Positions 18,616 through 27,915 of a DNA stretch of 64,000 bases are shown piece after piece. A program made the translations under genes and the position numbers. The DNA is from Bog-473 sp963755375 (lineage in GTDB: Bacteria; Actinomycetota; Acidimicrobiia; Acidimicrobiales; RAAP-2). Each line of letters begins with the position of its first letter. The first letter of the stretch is position 1. The notes below the pieces were generated by a model that saw only the letters and a program-made list of their open reading frames with translations, searched no databases and was not told where the DNA came from. The stretch lies in NCBI GenBank assembly GCA_963755375.1, contig CAVWKG010000016.1:992001-1056000 (forward strand), in the 5' to 3' direction.

Positions 18616-18658
18616 ATATGCGGCGGGCGCCCGGGTGTGTCGACGATATGCGGCGGGC
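18616..18658. repeat. 13-bp direct repeat upstream of rel
   Basis: ATATGCGGCGGGC occurs at 18616-18628 and again at 18646-18658, exactly 30 bp apart (about three helical turns). It sits 50-92 bp upstream of the rel ATG. Two sites on one face of the helix fit a regulator, but no family is recognised. Confidence 0.5.
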
Positions 18659-18690
18659 TCGACCATCGTCTGACCCGTCCCGCCCACTCC

Positions 18691-18711
18691 GCTGAGCCCA
18701 CACGGCTCAGC
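18691..18711 (-). terminator. hairpin at the end of secF, without a U-tract
   Basis: GCTGAGCC-CACAC-GGCTCAGC forms an 8-bp perfect stem that includes the secF stop codon. No T-run follows on the minus strand, so it is at best a weak or factor-dependent attenuator, or an mRNA 3'-end stabiliser between secDF and rel. Confidence 0.3.
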
Positions 18712-20266
18712 GCTTGCGTTTGCCCTTGCTCTTGCGCGGCCGGGGCCCGGCTGCGGCCTGGGCCGGTTGACCGCTGGCCGATCCCGGGATCGCCGAGTCG
18801 GCCGGGCGGTCCATCACCGCGGTCCCACCGGTGCCGCTGGTGCCCGAGCCGGGCCGGATCGGCCCGGTCCGTTTGGTGCCGGACCTCTGCGCCGCGCCGG
18901 CCCCGCCCCGGCTCACCTGGCCGGAGGCGGCCACGCTCATGGCCGTGGTCATGGTCGCGGCATCGAGGGCGGAGTACCACTCCTGCGCGCTGCCCCGCTT
19001 GGCCAGGCGGTCCGCGATCTGCACCCAGCGGTCCTCGCGCTCCTTCATCATGCAGAGCACCGGCGCGGCGATGAAGATCGACGAGTAGGCCCCCGAGAGC
19101 AAGCCGACGAAGAGGGCCAGGCCGTAGGACTGCAAGGTCGTGGCGCCGAGGAGCTGCGCGCCGATCAGCAGAACGGCCAGCACCGGGAGGATGGCCACCA
19201 TGGACGTGTTGATCGACCGGGCCAGGGTCTGGTTCATGGACAGGTTGATGAGCTGCGGGTAGGTCAACCGGCCACTGCTGCCGATCCCCCGGGTGTTGTC
19301 ACGGACGCGGTCGAACACCACGACGGTGTCGTAGAGCGAGTAGCCAAGGATAGTCAGGATGGCGACCACGGTGTCCGGCGTGACTTGGAAGTTGAAGATC
19401 GAGTAGATGCCGATGGCCACCAGGACGTCGTGGATCATGGCGATGAAGGCCGCCAGCGCCATCTTGGGTTCGAAGCGGATGCTGATGTAGATCGCCACCA
19501 CGATGAAGAAGATGATGAGCGCCTCGATCGCCTTGTCGGTGATGGAGGATCCCCACGTCGGCCCGACGGTGGTGATGCTGATCTTGTCCTCCTGCGTCGT
19601 GGGCAGCGTGCTCGTCGGCGATGTCGTCGTGGTAGTGGGCGCGGCGGCCGCCGCTCCCCCCTTGGCCGTCGTCGTCGTCGTGGCCTTGGCAGTCGTCGAC
19701 GTGGTCGTCGACGAGGTCGGGGGGGCGTGCGTCGCCGTCAGGGCGAGCAGCGACTTCTGGACGTTCTTGTTGACCGCGTCCTGCTGGTCCGAGGACAGGT
19801 TGTTCAGGTCCGACTGCACGTTGAGCGTCTGCTTGCTCCCGCTACCGAGCAGCTCCACGGTTGGATCGACCAACCCGGTGCCCTTCAGGGCATCGGTCGC
19901 CTGGGTCTGGGTGACCCCCGGCGCGGCGATGGTCCACTCGGTGCCGCCCTTGAACTCGATACCCAGGTTCAGCCCCCCCCGCAGCACGATCGACACGATC
20001 CCGAGCACGATGATGAGCGTCGAGATGCTGAACCAGATCTTGCGCTTGCCCACGAAGTCGAACCGGGTCTCGCCCCGGTAGAGCCGGGCGATCGGGCCGT
20101 GACCCCGCCGCGGCTTGGCCAGGAGGGCGCGGGCGGCGTCGTCGAGGCTGACGAGTTCCTCTTCGTCGAGACTGTCCGTGTCGACGCTCTCCTCGAGCTG
20201 CTCGACGTCCTCCTCGGGGACCTCGTCGAGCGAGCTGCCGTCGTCGGGGCGGTCGCCGTCGCTCAC
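18707..20266 (-). CDS. secF: protein translocase subunit SecF with threonine-rich insert
   Basis: SecF works with SecD and YajC on SecYEG, using proton motive force to help exported proteins leave the channel. The 519-residue protein has an acidic cytoplasmic N-terminus (1-65), TM1, the P1 region with LGIEFKGGTEW, and five further helices including ILTILGYSLYDTVVVFDRVRDN, the family signature. Residues 181-227 of the extracytoplasmic domain are a Thr/Ala-rich tract absent from ordinary SecF. The C-terminus is a basic, Gly/Ser-rich tail. The GTG at 20266 overlaps the secD stop as GTGA. Confidence 0.93.
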   Translation of the reverse strand: MSDGDRPDDGSSLDEVPEEDVEQLEESVDTDSLDEEELVSLDDAARALLAKPRRGHGPIARLYRGETRFDFVGKRKIWFSISTLIIVLGIVSIVLRGGLNLGIEFKGGTEWTIAAPGVTQTQATDALKGTGLVDPTVELLGSGSKQTLNVQSDLNNLSSDQQDAVNKNVQKSLLALTATHAPPTSSTTTSTTAKATTTTTAKGGAAAAAPTTTTTSPTSTLPTTQEDKISITTVGPTWGSSITDKAIEALIIFFIVVAIYISIRFEPKMALAAFIAMIHDVLVAIGIYSIFNFQVTPDTVVAILTILGYSLYDTVVVFDRVRDNTRGIGSSGRLTYPQLINLSMNQTLARSINTSMVAILPVLAVLLIGAQLLGATTLQSYGLALFVGLLSGAYSSIFIAAPVLCMMKEREDRWVQIADRLAKRGSAQEWYSALDAATMTTAMSVAASGQVSRGGAGAAQRSGTKRTGPIRPGSGTSGTGGTAVMDRPADSAIPGSASGQPAQAAAGPRPRKSKGKRKR

Positions 20267-21870
20267 GAGCCGCCACCCCCCGCGGCACCGACCGGCACGG
20301 CCTGCTTCTGCGGGCCGGCGCCGAGGCCGGTCGCGATGCTGAAGGCACCCGAGCCCTGCAGCCGTTGGCTCTGGCCCAGCAGGATGACGAGCGGGCGTGT
20401 GTAGAACCACGTCACGGCCATGTCCATGATGGTCGAGAGCCCGAGGAAGAAGGCGAAGCCCTTCACGTTGCCGACGGCGACGAGATACAGGACGATCGCT
20501 GCCAGCAGCGACACGAAGTCAGCGGCCCACACCGTCCGCCACGCGCTCTTGAAGCCGCGGTCCACCGACGTGCGCACCGACCGGCCCGATCTGGTCTCGT
20601 CCTTGAGGCGTTCGAAATAGACGATGTACGAGTCGACGGTGATACCGATCGACACGATCAGGCCGGTGATGCCCGCGAGGTCGAAACTGGGCGCCACCGA
20701 TGTGTGCCCCAGCGCCGAGATGATGGCCCACAGCATCATGGCGGTCAGCACCAGACCGGAGATCACGACCAGCCCGAGGCCGCGGTAGTAGAAGAGGACG
20801 TAGAGGAGCACGAGGGCGAGTCCGGCGATGCCGGCGCCGAGTCCCGCCACGAGCGCGGAGTGCCCCAGGGTGGCCGAGACCGTCTCCGACGTCGCCGCCT
20901 TCAACACCACCGGCAGGGCGCCGAAGTTCATCGCCTGCGCCAGGTTCTGCGCGTCCGCCTGCGTCAGGTTCCCCGAGATCTCACCCTTGCCCTGAAACGA
21001 CGAGAACGTCGCCTGTCCCGGCTGGATCACCGGCGCCGAATAGACCTCGCCGTCGAGCTCGATGCCCAGTATCTCGTGGAAGTTCTCCGAGGCCACCTTG
21101 TCCCACAGATTCGAACCGGCCTGGCCGGCCAGGCTGTAGTCGACGACCCAGGCTCCGGTCTGGTTCTGGGTCGCCTGGGCGCTGGCGATGGAGCGGCCCG
21201 TCATCTCGGAGGGCCCGAGGACACAGCGCAGCTGGGCGGACCCGTCGCAAGCGCCGTTGATCCCGGGCAGGAGCACCGTGCTGCTGGCGTAGCCGGGCTT
21301 CTCGACGCTCGTCGAGGGATACGCCTCGTACTGGGGATCGGGTGGCACATTGTTCGTCGAGCCGCTCGACTGCACTCCGAGGTTGGCCGCGGTCAACTCT
21401 GACGACGTCGTACAGGCGGGAACCGTCCCGATGCCCCGAGGCAACGCCTTGCCCTTGGAGCCCTTCGGGACGGCCTGGGGGTACGCCCAGCACTCGACCG
21501 GGCGGAAGTACATGCGCGCCGTCTGGCCGATCTGGTTGAGCACCTGTTGCGCGTTCGTCACGCCCGGGATCGAGACCGAGATCTGGTTCTTGCCCGAGGT
21601 CTGCACCTGCGCGCCCGACACGCCGAGCCCGTTGACGCGGAGATTCAAGATGTTGACGGTCTCGGCCAGGTCCGCCTGGGAGATGTGCTGCCCCTCGGCG
21701 GTGTAGACGACCGCCACCCCGCCGGCGAGGTCCAGCCCCAGGCGGGGCGACCACTTGGCGCCGAAGACGGCCGCGAATGATCCGAGGGCGATCGCCACCA
21801 CGACGATCACGCTGATCCAGAGGCCGCGTCGTTGACGTCGCTGGGCCCGACCCCCCGACTTCGGGCTCAC
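20263..21870 (-). CDS. secD: protein translocase subunit SecD
   Basis: The 535-residue protein has an N-terminal helix, the LGLDLAGGVAVVY motif of SecD, a large extracytoplasmic domain (P1 head and base, here split by a segment with Cys and Ser/Asn-rich stretches), then a helix bundle with GLIVSIGITVDSYIVYFERLKDE and the closing TRPLVILLG. It forms SecDF with the next gene. Its GTG start at 21870 overlaps the yajC stop as GTGA and the secF start overlaps its stop, so the three genes are coupled. Confidence 0.94.
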   Translation of the reverse strand: MSPKSGGRAQRRQRRGLWISVIVVVAIALGSFAAVFGAKWSPRLGLDLAGGVAVVYTAEGQHISQADLAETVNILNLRVNGLGVSGAQVQTSGKNQISVSIPGVTNAQQVLNQIGQTARMYFRPVECWAYPQAVPKGSKGKALPRGIGTVPACTTSSELTAANLGVQSSGSTNNVPPDPQYEAYPSTSVEKPGYASSTVLLPGINGACDGSAQLRCVLGPSEMTGRSIASAQATQNQTGAWVVDYSLAGQAGSNLWDKVASENFHEILGIELDGEVYSAPVIQPGQATFSSFQGKGEISGNLTQADAQNLAQAMNFGALPVVLKAATSETVSATLGHSALVAGLGAGIAGLALVLLYVLFYYRGLGLVVISGLVLTAMMLWAIISALGHTSVAPSFDLAGITGLIVSIGITVDSYIVYFERLKDETRSGRSVRTSVDRGFKSAWRTVWAADFVSLLAAIVLYLVAVGNVKGFAFFLGLSTIMDMAVTWFYTRPLVILLGQSQRLQGSGAFSIATGLGAGPQKQAVPVGAAGGGGS

Positions 21871-22400
21871 GCCTCTTCGGCCTCCCCACCGAGGTCGCCG
21901 CTGCTGGCGGCGCCGTCCCCACCTACGTCGTCGATGTCGTCGTCATGCGCGTCGCTCGGCGCCTGCTTGGTGCCGGTGCCGTTGTTGGCGCCGCTCGCCA
22001 GCGGCTTGACGTCCGTGACGGGCTCGTCATCGACCCGCACGTCTTCGATCGGCTCGATCTTCTTGGCGATCGCCTGGCGGACGAAGACGATCCGGGTCGG
22101 CTGGGGGCCGTCGAGGTTGCCGTCGTCGCCCAGGGCGCCCGTCAAGAGCGTGTAGCGGTCGCCGTGGACCTCGAGAACGGTGCCGATGACGCCCCCGACC
22201 GTCTGTACCTCGTCTCCGATGTCGAACCCCGAACCCTTGGACTGCCGGGCAGCCTGGGCCTTTCTCTGCTGGGGCCGGATGAAGAAGAAGTAGCCCAACA
22301 ACCCGATCGCCACCAGGGGCAACAGGGTCAGCAGTGAGCTGGAACTGGACTTCGAAGCGGCGGCCAGCACGAGGTGGGCCACCGACGGGTTTGGTGTCAT
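21867..22400 (-). CDS. yajC: preprotein translocase subunit YajC
   Basis: A 177-residue accessory Sec subunit. One membrane helix is followed directly by YFFFIRPQQRKAQAARQ, the YajC signature, then DIGDEVQTVGGVIGTVLEVHGD. A long acidic tail rich in Asp and Ser/Gly makes it longer than the roughly 110 residues common elsewhere. The ATG at 22400 is chosen because the upstream extension in the open frame is unrelated, Arg-rich sequence. It starts the yajC-secD-secF run and faces a 704-bp divergent spacer. Confidence 0.9.
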   Translation of the reverse strand: MTPNPSVAHLVLAAASKSSSSSLLTLLPLVAIGLLGYFFFIRPQQRKAQAARQSKGSGFDIGDEVQTVGGVIGTVLEVHGDRYTLLTGALGDDGNLDGPQPTRIVFVRQAIAKKIEPIEDVRVDDEPVTDVKPLASGANNGTGTKQAPSDAHDDDIDDVGGDGAASSGDLGGEAEEA

Positions 22401-23104
22401 GGGGATCCTTGGACCGCAATCGGTTGCGACGCGCCACCCTAGTGCCTTGATTCCCGATCTCCCGGGCACTGGAAGGCCGCTGGAGCACCCGAAGGGGCGA
22501 TCGGCGGGCCGGCGCTCTGGCTGCCGGAGTGGCGCCTCGCACACTCGCCTCCCGGCGGGAATAACGCCCCGTATGCAGGTGTCCGGCGAGTGCGGCGCCC
22601 GGGCAACCCGACTGCAACCCTTTGTCGCCCCGGTTGCGACACCCACTGTGCAAGGTACCGACCATCAGTAACAGCAACCTCGCGGTGAAGGTCGTTCGGG
22701 GGACCGACCAGGTGAGAGTCCGAAGGAGGGGAACGGACTCTTACGAGGGGGACACCGAGAGGGGATACGGAGTAGCGAAGAGGTGCGCCGGCCTTCCAAG
22801 GCCGTCGGACGGGGGTTTCCGAGGGGACCGACGACCTGGACCGGCGCACCTTTCGCTCCCGTGAGTCCTTTGGTAATCCGGTGGGATCCACCACGTGTGC
22901 CCTCCGGAACTCCCCGCCCGCAGGCAACCCCCATGGCCGGCCAGGCGGTCCCATCCGGCCACCCGATGGCCTCTGCAGGCAGCCTGGAGCCTCCGTTTTG
23001 ACCGTCTGAGACCTAATCCGGCGGTTGAACAGGCACTTTCCGCCGGCCGAGGGGTGTGACTTATTCACTCAGATTGGCCATTTGCCCAGTACAGTTGCAG
23101 CCTG
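22401..23104. other. 704-bp divergent spacer between yajC and the response regulator
   Basis: No open frame here looks like a protein. The left 280 bp must contain the yajC-secDF promoter, but no clear -35/-10 pair was found. The middle holds the folded RNA candidate described separately. The right part has an inverted repeat TGGCCGG/CCGGCCA (22934-22940 and 22955-22961) and a slightly AT-richer stretch from 23055 that may hold the response-regulator promoter. Confidence 0.6.
22681..22870 (+). ncRNA. candidate structured RNA, family not recognised
   Basis: Three nested or serial helices are visible. A short hairpin pairs 22690-22694 with 22705-22709. A 10-bp stem pairs 22713-22722 with 22734-22743 around an 11-base purine loop, AAGGAGGGGAA. 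An 11-bp perfect stem pairs 22781-22791 with 22841-22851 and encloses two smaller hairpins (22791-22802 and 22803-22833), a multi-branch junction. GGGGACCGAC occurs twice, at 22699 and 22823. The unpaired parts are purine-rich on the plus strand, which favours that strand. It could be the leader of the response regulator, a riboswitch, or a separate small RNA; it does not match any riboswitch, SRP, tmRNA or RNase P core I know. Confidence 0.42.
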
Positions 23105-23799
<695 letters not shown>

Positions 23800-23803
<4 letters not shown>

Positions 23804-25710
23804 ACAAGCCTGTTCAGTCCCAAGCCGACGCCGACGGGCGGCGCGATCCACAACCGGCCGGTTCCAGCCTGCCCATAGGGTTCTCCGGCTCCATGCGGGT
23901 GCGACTCCCGGTCTTCGCCCTGGTCGCCATCGGCACGGTCCTGATCGCCGTGATTCCCTTCCCCCACGACGCCCGCCGCGAGATCTCCATCGCCGGCGTC
24001 ATCTTCTTCGCGCTCGTCGCCGCCGCATTTCTGCTCCCCTGGGACCGCTTGCCCGACTGGGCCTGGCTCATCATCCCGATCGGCTACATCGCGGTCATCG
24101 CGATCATCCGTGACGCCCAGGGCGGCTCGGACTCTGGGTTGGTGGTCGTCTACCTCCTGCCGATCGTGTGGCTCTCGCTCTACGGGCGCCGCTTGCACCT
24201 GCTGGTCGGCCTCTTCTGCATGGATCTGGCGCTGCTGGTCCCGCTCCTGATCGTCGGGCCACCCAAGTACCCGTTCCTCGAATGGCGCCAGGTCGCCGTG
24301 ATGGCCACCGTCACCACCTTGGTCGCGTCAACCGTGTACACGATGGTCTCGCGGGACCGGGCCTTCCTGGCCGATTCCGCGCAGCAGTCGCGCATCGCCC
24401 GCCGGAACGCCCGTGAGGCGGACTACGCCCGGGACCGCCTCGAGACACTGCTGCGGGCGGCCACCGGGAGCGCCATCATGGGTGTCGACCCGTCGGGGAC
24501 GGTGACGTTCTTCTCGGCGGGAGCGGAACAGATGCTGGGCTACCGGGCCGCAGAGGTGGTGGGCTTCCACTCGATCGCGGACTTCATCGATCCCGCCCAG
24601 ATCGATGAGCGGCGCCAGGCGATCGACGCCATGCGGACCGCACTGGAACCCGTTGACGCCGAGACGGCGGCTGAGGTCCCGTGGACCGCGACACGCAAGG
24701 ACGGCCAGCAGCGCCGGTGCGTCGTGCGGGTGCGGGCACTGCCCGTCCCGACGCCTGACATCGTGCTCGACGAGGAGCGGGGCGACGAGGCCGAGGACGT
24801 CGAGACGGAGGCCGTCACCCACTCGAACGGCTGGATGCCCCAGGGTGACGACGGGCTGGCTCCCGCCAACGGCGGCTACGTGGTCGTCGCCATCGACGTG
24901 ACCGAACGGGAGGAGCTGGCCGCCGATCGGGAGCGCCTCTACGCCATTCAGAAGGAGGTCACGCAGTCGCTCATTGAGCAGAACAATCGCTTGCGCGAGC
25001 TCACCCAGATGAAGGACGACGTGGTGGCGACGGTGTCCCACGAACTGCGCACGCCGATCACGTCCATCCGAGGCTTTGTCGAGCTTCTGCTCGACGCCAC
25101 GTCGGATCTGACCGAGAGCCAGATGCGCATGCTGCAGACCATCGAGCGCAACGCAGAGCATCTGCAGCGGGTGGCCGAGGACCTCCTGGCCGACCCGGGC
25201 GCCGGCCGGGGGCTGCGGGTCGCCTTCACCGAACTGGACCTGAGCCGTCTCGCTGAGGACGCGGTGCATGCGATGCAGACCTCGGCGACGGTCGCCGGGA
25301 TCGTGCTGACCATCGACCCCGGCGACGAGGTACCGATCTTCGGCGACCCAACTCGCCTGCACCAACTTCTGGGCAACCTCCTCTCCAACGCGATCAAGTT
25401 CTCGCCCCGCGGCGGCCGGGTCCACGTGATCGTCGACAACGTTGACTCCTACGCCAGGGTGCAGGTGCTCGACGAAGGGCCCGGCATCCCCGAGGGCGAG
25501 CGCGACCAGCTCTTCGAACGCTTCTACCGCCTGGCGTCGTCGACCGAGATGGGCGTGCCCGGGACCGGCCTGGGCCTCGCCATCGCCAAGTCCGTCGCCG
25601 AGGCGCACGAGGGTTTCGTCGACATCGTGGACACGCCTGGCTGGTCGACCACCTTCAGGGTGTACCTCCCCCTGGGCGCCTCGGTGGCCTCGGTCGTCCG
25701 GACCGGGTAA
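23800..25710 (+). CDS. membrane sensor histidine kinase with PAS domain
   Basis: The 636-residue kinase has a hydrophobic N-terminal module of about six helices (33-190), little extracytoplasmic sequence, a linker helix, and a PAS domain (ETLLRAATGSAIMGVDPSGTV onwards) with an acidic insert around 325-355. The HisKA domain has phospho-acceptor His414 (VSHELRTPITSIRG), and the HATPase domain has LLSNAIKFSPRGG, DEGPGIP and GTGLGLAIAKS. With no large external sensor domain it probably senses the membrane itself or an internal signal through PAS. It is coupled to the response regulator by a GTGA overlap. Confidence 0.92.
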
Positions 25711-25737
25711 CCCCGGCCCCCGCCCGGACGGACGGGT

Positions 25738-27546
25738 TCACGCCGCGAGAAAACCTCCCGACTGGTGTGCCCACAGGCGGCCGTAGACGCCGGAACGGCC
25801 GGCCGAGAGCAGCTCGGCATGCGTGCCCTGCTCGACCACGCGGCCCCGGTCGAGCACCACGATCCGGTCGAGGCGGGCGATGGTGGCCAGCCGGTGCGCC
25901 ACGACCAGGGCGGTCGTGCCCTCCATGAGGTGCCACAGCGCCTCCTGCACGAGTGACTCCGACTCGGAGTCCAACGCCGACGTGGCCTCGTCCAGGACGA
26001 GCACCTTGGCCCCCTTGGCCATGGCCTGTGCGATGGCGACACGCTGGCGCTGACCGCCGGAGAGCTTCATGCCCCGCTCCCCCACCACGGTCTCGTAACC
26101 GTCGGGAAGGCGCTGCACGAACTCGTCCACGTAGGCCGCACGACCGACGGCGCGCACGAGGTCCATGTCGACGCCGTTCCCGCCGTTCCGGCTTTCCATG
26201 CCGTAACAGATGTTCTCGGCGATGGTGCGGTGGAGCATCTGCGGTTCCTGAGGCACGTAGGCGATATGGCCGCGCAGGGAATGCTGGGTGACGCACGCGA
26301 TGTCCTGACCATCGATCTCGATCAGGCCACCGTCACGGTCGGCGTAGCGCAGCATCAACTTGGTCAGTGTCGTCTTGCCCGAACCCGAGGGTCCGACCAG
26401 CCCGACGTGCTCGCCCGGTTCGATGCGCAGGTCCAGTCCCTCGAACAACGGGGCCCCCGCGCGATAGCCGAACCACAGGTCTCGGAACTCCACCCGCCCG
26501 CGCGGCACCACCATGTCGGGTGCGCCCGGGACGTCGACGATGTCGGGTTGCGTGGCGGCGATGCCGGCGAACTTCGCACAGCGGCCGATGGACCGGGAGA
26601 TCAACCGGATGAACTCGAACGACTCTTCCAGGCCGGTGCCGACGAACGTCGCGTAGAACAGGATCAGGTAGACCGCTCCCGCCGCCGCGACGTGGTGCAG
26701 CGCCAGGACCACCCCGACCACGATGGAGGCCCAGTTGAAGAAGGCCATCGCCGACTCCATCTGGATCCGCGTGGCGGTGAAGACCCGGCGTGCCCGCAGG
26801 TCCGCGCTGAGCGAGTCGGCCACGAGTGCGCCGACGTTGTCCTTCTCCCGCTCCTCGGCGGCCTGGGAGCGCACAGTGGTCAGGTTGGCGATGGTGTCGG
26901 CGATGACCCCGGTCGCCCGGGAGTGGGCGTCGGAGAACTCCTTCTCCGCCGCCACGACCCGACCCATGCGGCGCTGCAGCACAATGGCGAACACGGCGAC
27001 CAGCCCAGCCATGACCAGCGCCACGGGCCAGGCCACGACGCCAAGGACCACGATGGCCCCGATCGTCGTGACGCCGATGCGCAGGATGCCCCAGACCATG
27101 GCGTCGATCATGTCCACGAAGGCCCAGGTCGACGTCTCCAGCGTGGCGATGACCTCGCCCGAGGGCCTGTCGGTGTGCCACGAGTGACTGAGGCCGATCA
27201 GATGGTCGTAGCCGCCGGTGATGGCACGGCCGAATGAGCGCAGGGTGGCGCCCCAGTTCATCCAGCCGCCGATGCGCCCGAAGAGCGTGGCGGCGGCCAG
27301 CACGAACGCGTAGGCGACCAGCAGGGGGCCAAAGGACTGCCACAGGCCTTCGTGCGGCCCGAGCTGCGCGATGCGGCTCAACAGCGCCGCGAAGAGCAGT
27401 GGCGCCGCCACGGCGTTGGCCAGGGTGCCCAGCACGATGGCGGTGCAGGCACCCGTGAAGGCGCCGCGGTCGGGCTGCATCTGGCGCCAGCAGTACGCCA
27501 GGGTCTCCTTGGTCGATGCGGTGGGAAAGAGGGTGCGTTCACCCAT
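25738..27546 (-). CDS. ABC exporter, fused membrane and ATPase domains
   Basis: The 602-residue half-transporter has six hydrophobic helices (about 30-330) and a C-terminal ATPase domain with Walker A GPSGSGKTT, Q-loop YVPQEP, signature LSGGQRQR, Walker B VLVLDEATSALD and the switch His in VAHRL. It should work as a homodimer since no partner half is present. The substrate cannot be read; drugs, lipids or peptides are all possible. The ATG at 27546 has GGAG six bases upstream, which decides it over the longer open frame. It is convergent with the kinase gene and sits between ruvB and yajC, which are usually neighbours. Confidence 0.9.
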   Translation of the reverse strand: MGERTLFPTASTKETLAYCWRQMQPDRGAFTGACTAIVLGTLANAVAAPLLFAALLSRIAQLGPHEGLWQSFGPLLVAYAFVLAAATLFGRIGGWMNWGATLRSFGRAITGGYDHLIGLSHSWHTDRPSGEVIATLETSTWAFVDMIDAMVWGILRIGVTTIGAIVVLGVVAWPVALVMAGLVAVFAIVLQRRMGRVVAAEKEFSDAHSRATGVIADTIANLTTVRSQAAEEREKDNVGALVADSLSADLRARRVFTATRIQMESAMAFFNWASIVVGVVLALHHVAAAGAVYLILFYATFVGTGLEESFEFIRLISRSIGRCAKFAGIAATQPDIVDVPGAPDMVVPRGRVEFRDLWFGYRAGAPLFEGLDLRIEPGEHVGLVGPSGSGKTTLTKLMLRYADRDGGLIEIDGQDIACVTQHSLRGHIAYVPQEPQMLHRTIAENICYGMESRNGGNGVDMDLVRAVGRAAYVDEFVQRLPDGYETVVGERGMKLSGGQRQRVAIAQAMAKGAKVLVLDEATSALDSESESLVQEALWHLMEGTTALVVAHRLATIARLDRIVVLDRGRVVEQGTHAELLSAGRSGVYGRLWAHQSGGFLAA

Positions 27547-27915
27547 GGGTGTCTCCAGTTGGGAGGTGAAGCGAGCGGGTCGAGGCAACGGGCGCACTCG
27601 TGGTGCGCGGTGGACCTCGGATTGCGTCCGGGCGGTCAGCCCGGCGGTGTCGTGGTCGGCGTCAGTGACCAGTAGGGCAGAGATCGGGCCCGACCATGCG
27701 GGACCTCCCTCCGACGGCACCAAGCTCAAAGACGGGCCGCTGGGCCACGATGGTGGACGCGAACAGCCTCGAGCACGTCGAGCGCGTCGTCATTCCTGCC
27801 ATGTGGTCACCTCGCTTCCGTCTTGTGGTGCAACCCCGAAAAGCTAGCCCATCACATCACCAAACGGCGCAAGAAATGTGAATTGACGCGTGCGGCACGG
27901 ATGACGGACGCCCCG
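27547..27915. other. 369-bp spacer between ruvB and the ABC exporter
   Basis: No convincing gene. A somewhat AT-richer stretch around 27830-27895 could hold the promoter of the exporter gene, but no good -35/-10 pair is present and the leader would be about 300 bases. A short plus-strand open frame (27696-27881) shows no recognisable protein features. Confidence 0.5.

Noticed and set aside
17220..18695. 491-codon plus-strand frame opposite rel
   Set aside because: Antisense shadow; His/Asp/Leu-rich with no family resemblance.
22690..22851. T-box, SRP RNA, RNase P, tmRNA or common riboswitch
   Set aside because: None of the fixed cores of these (for example GGTGGTACCGCG, GGAAGGNAGCAG, GAGGAAAGTCC) is present on either strand.
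27696..27881. 61-codon open frame in the ruvB/ABC spacer
   Set aside because: No ribosome site, no family features, and low-complexity composition.
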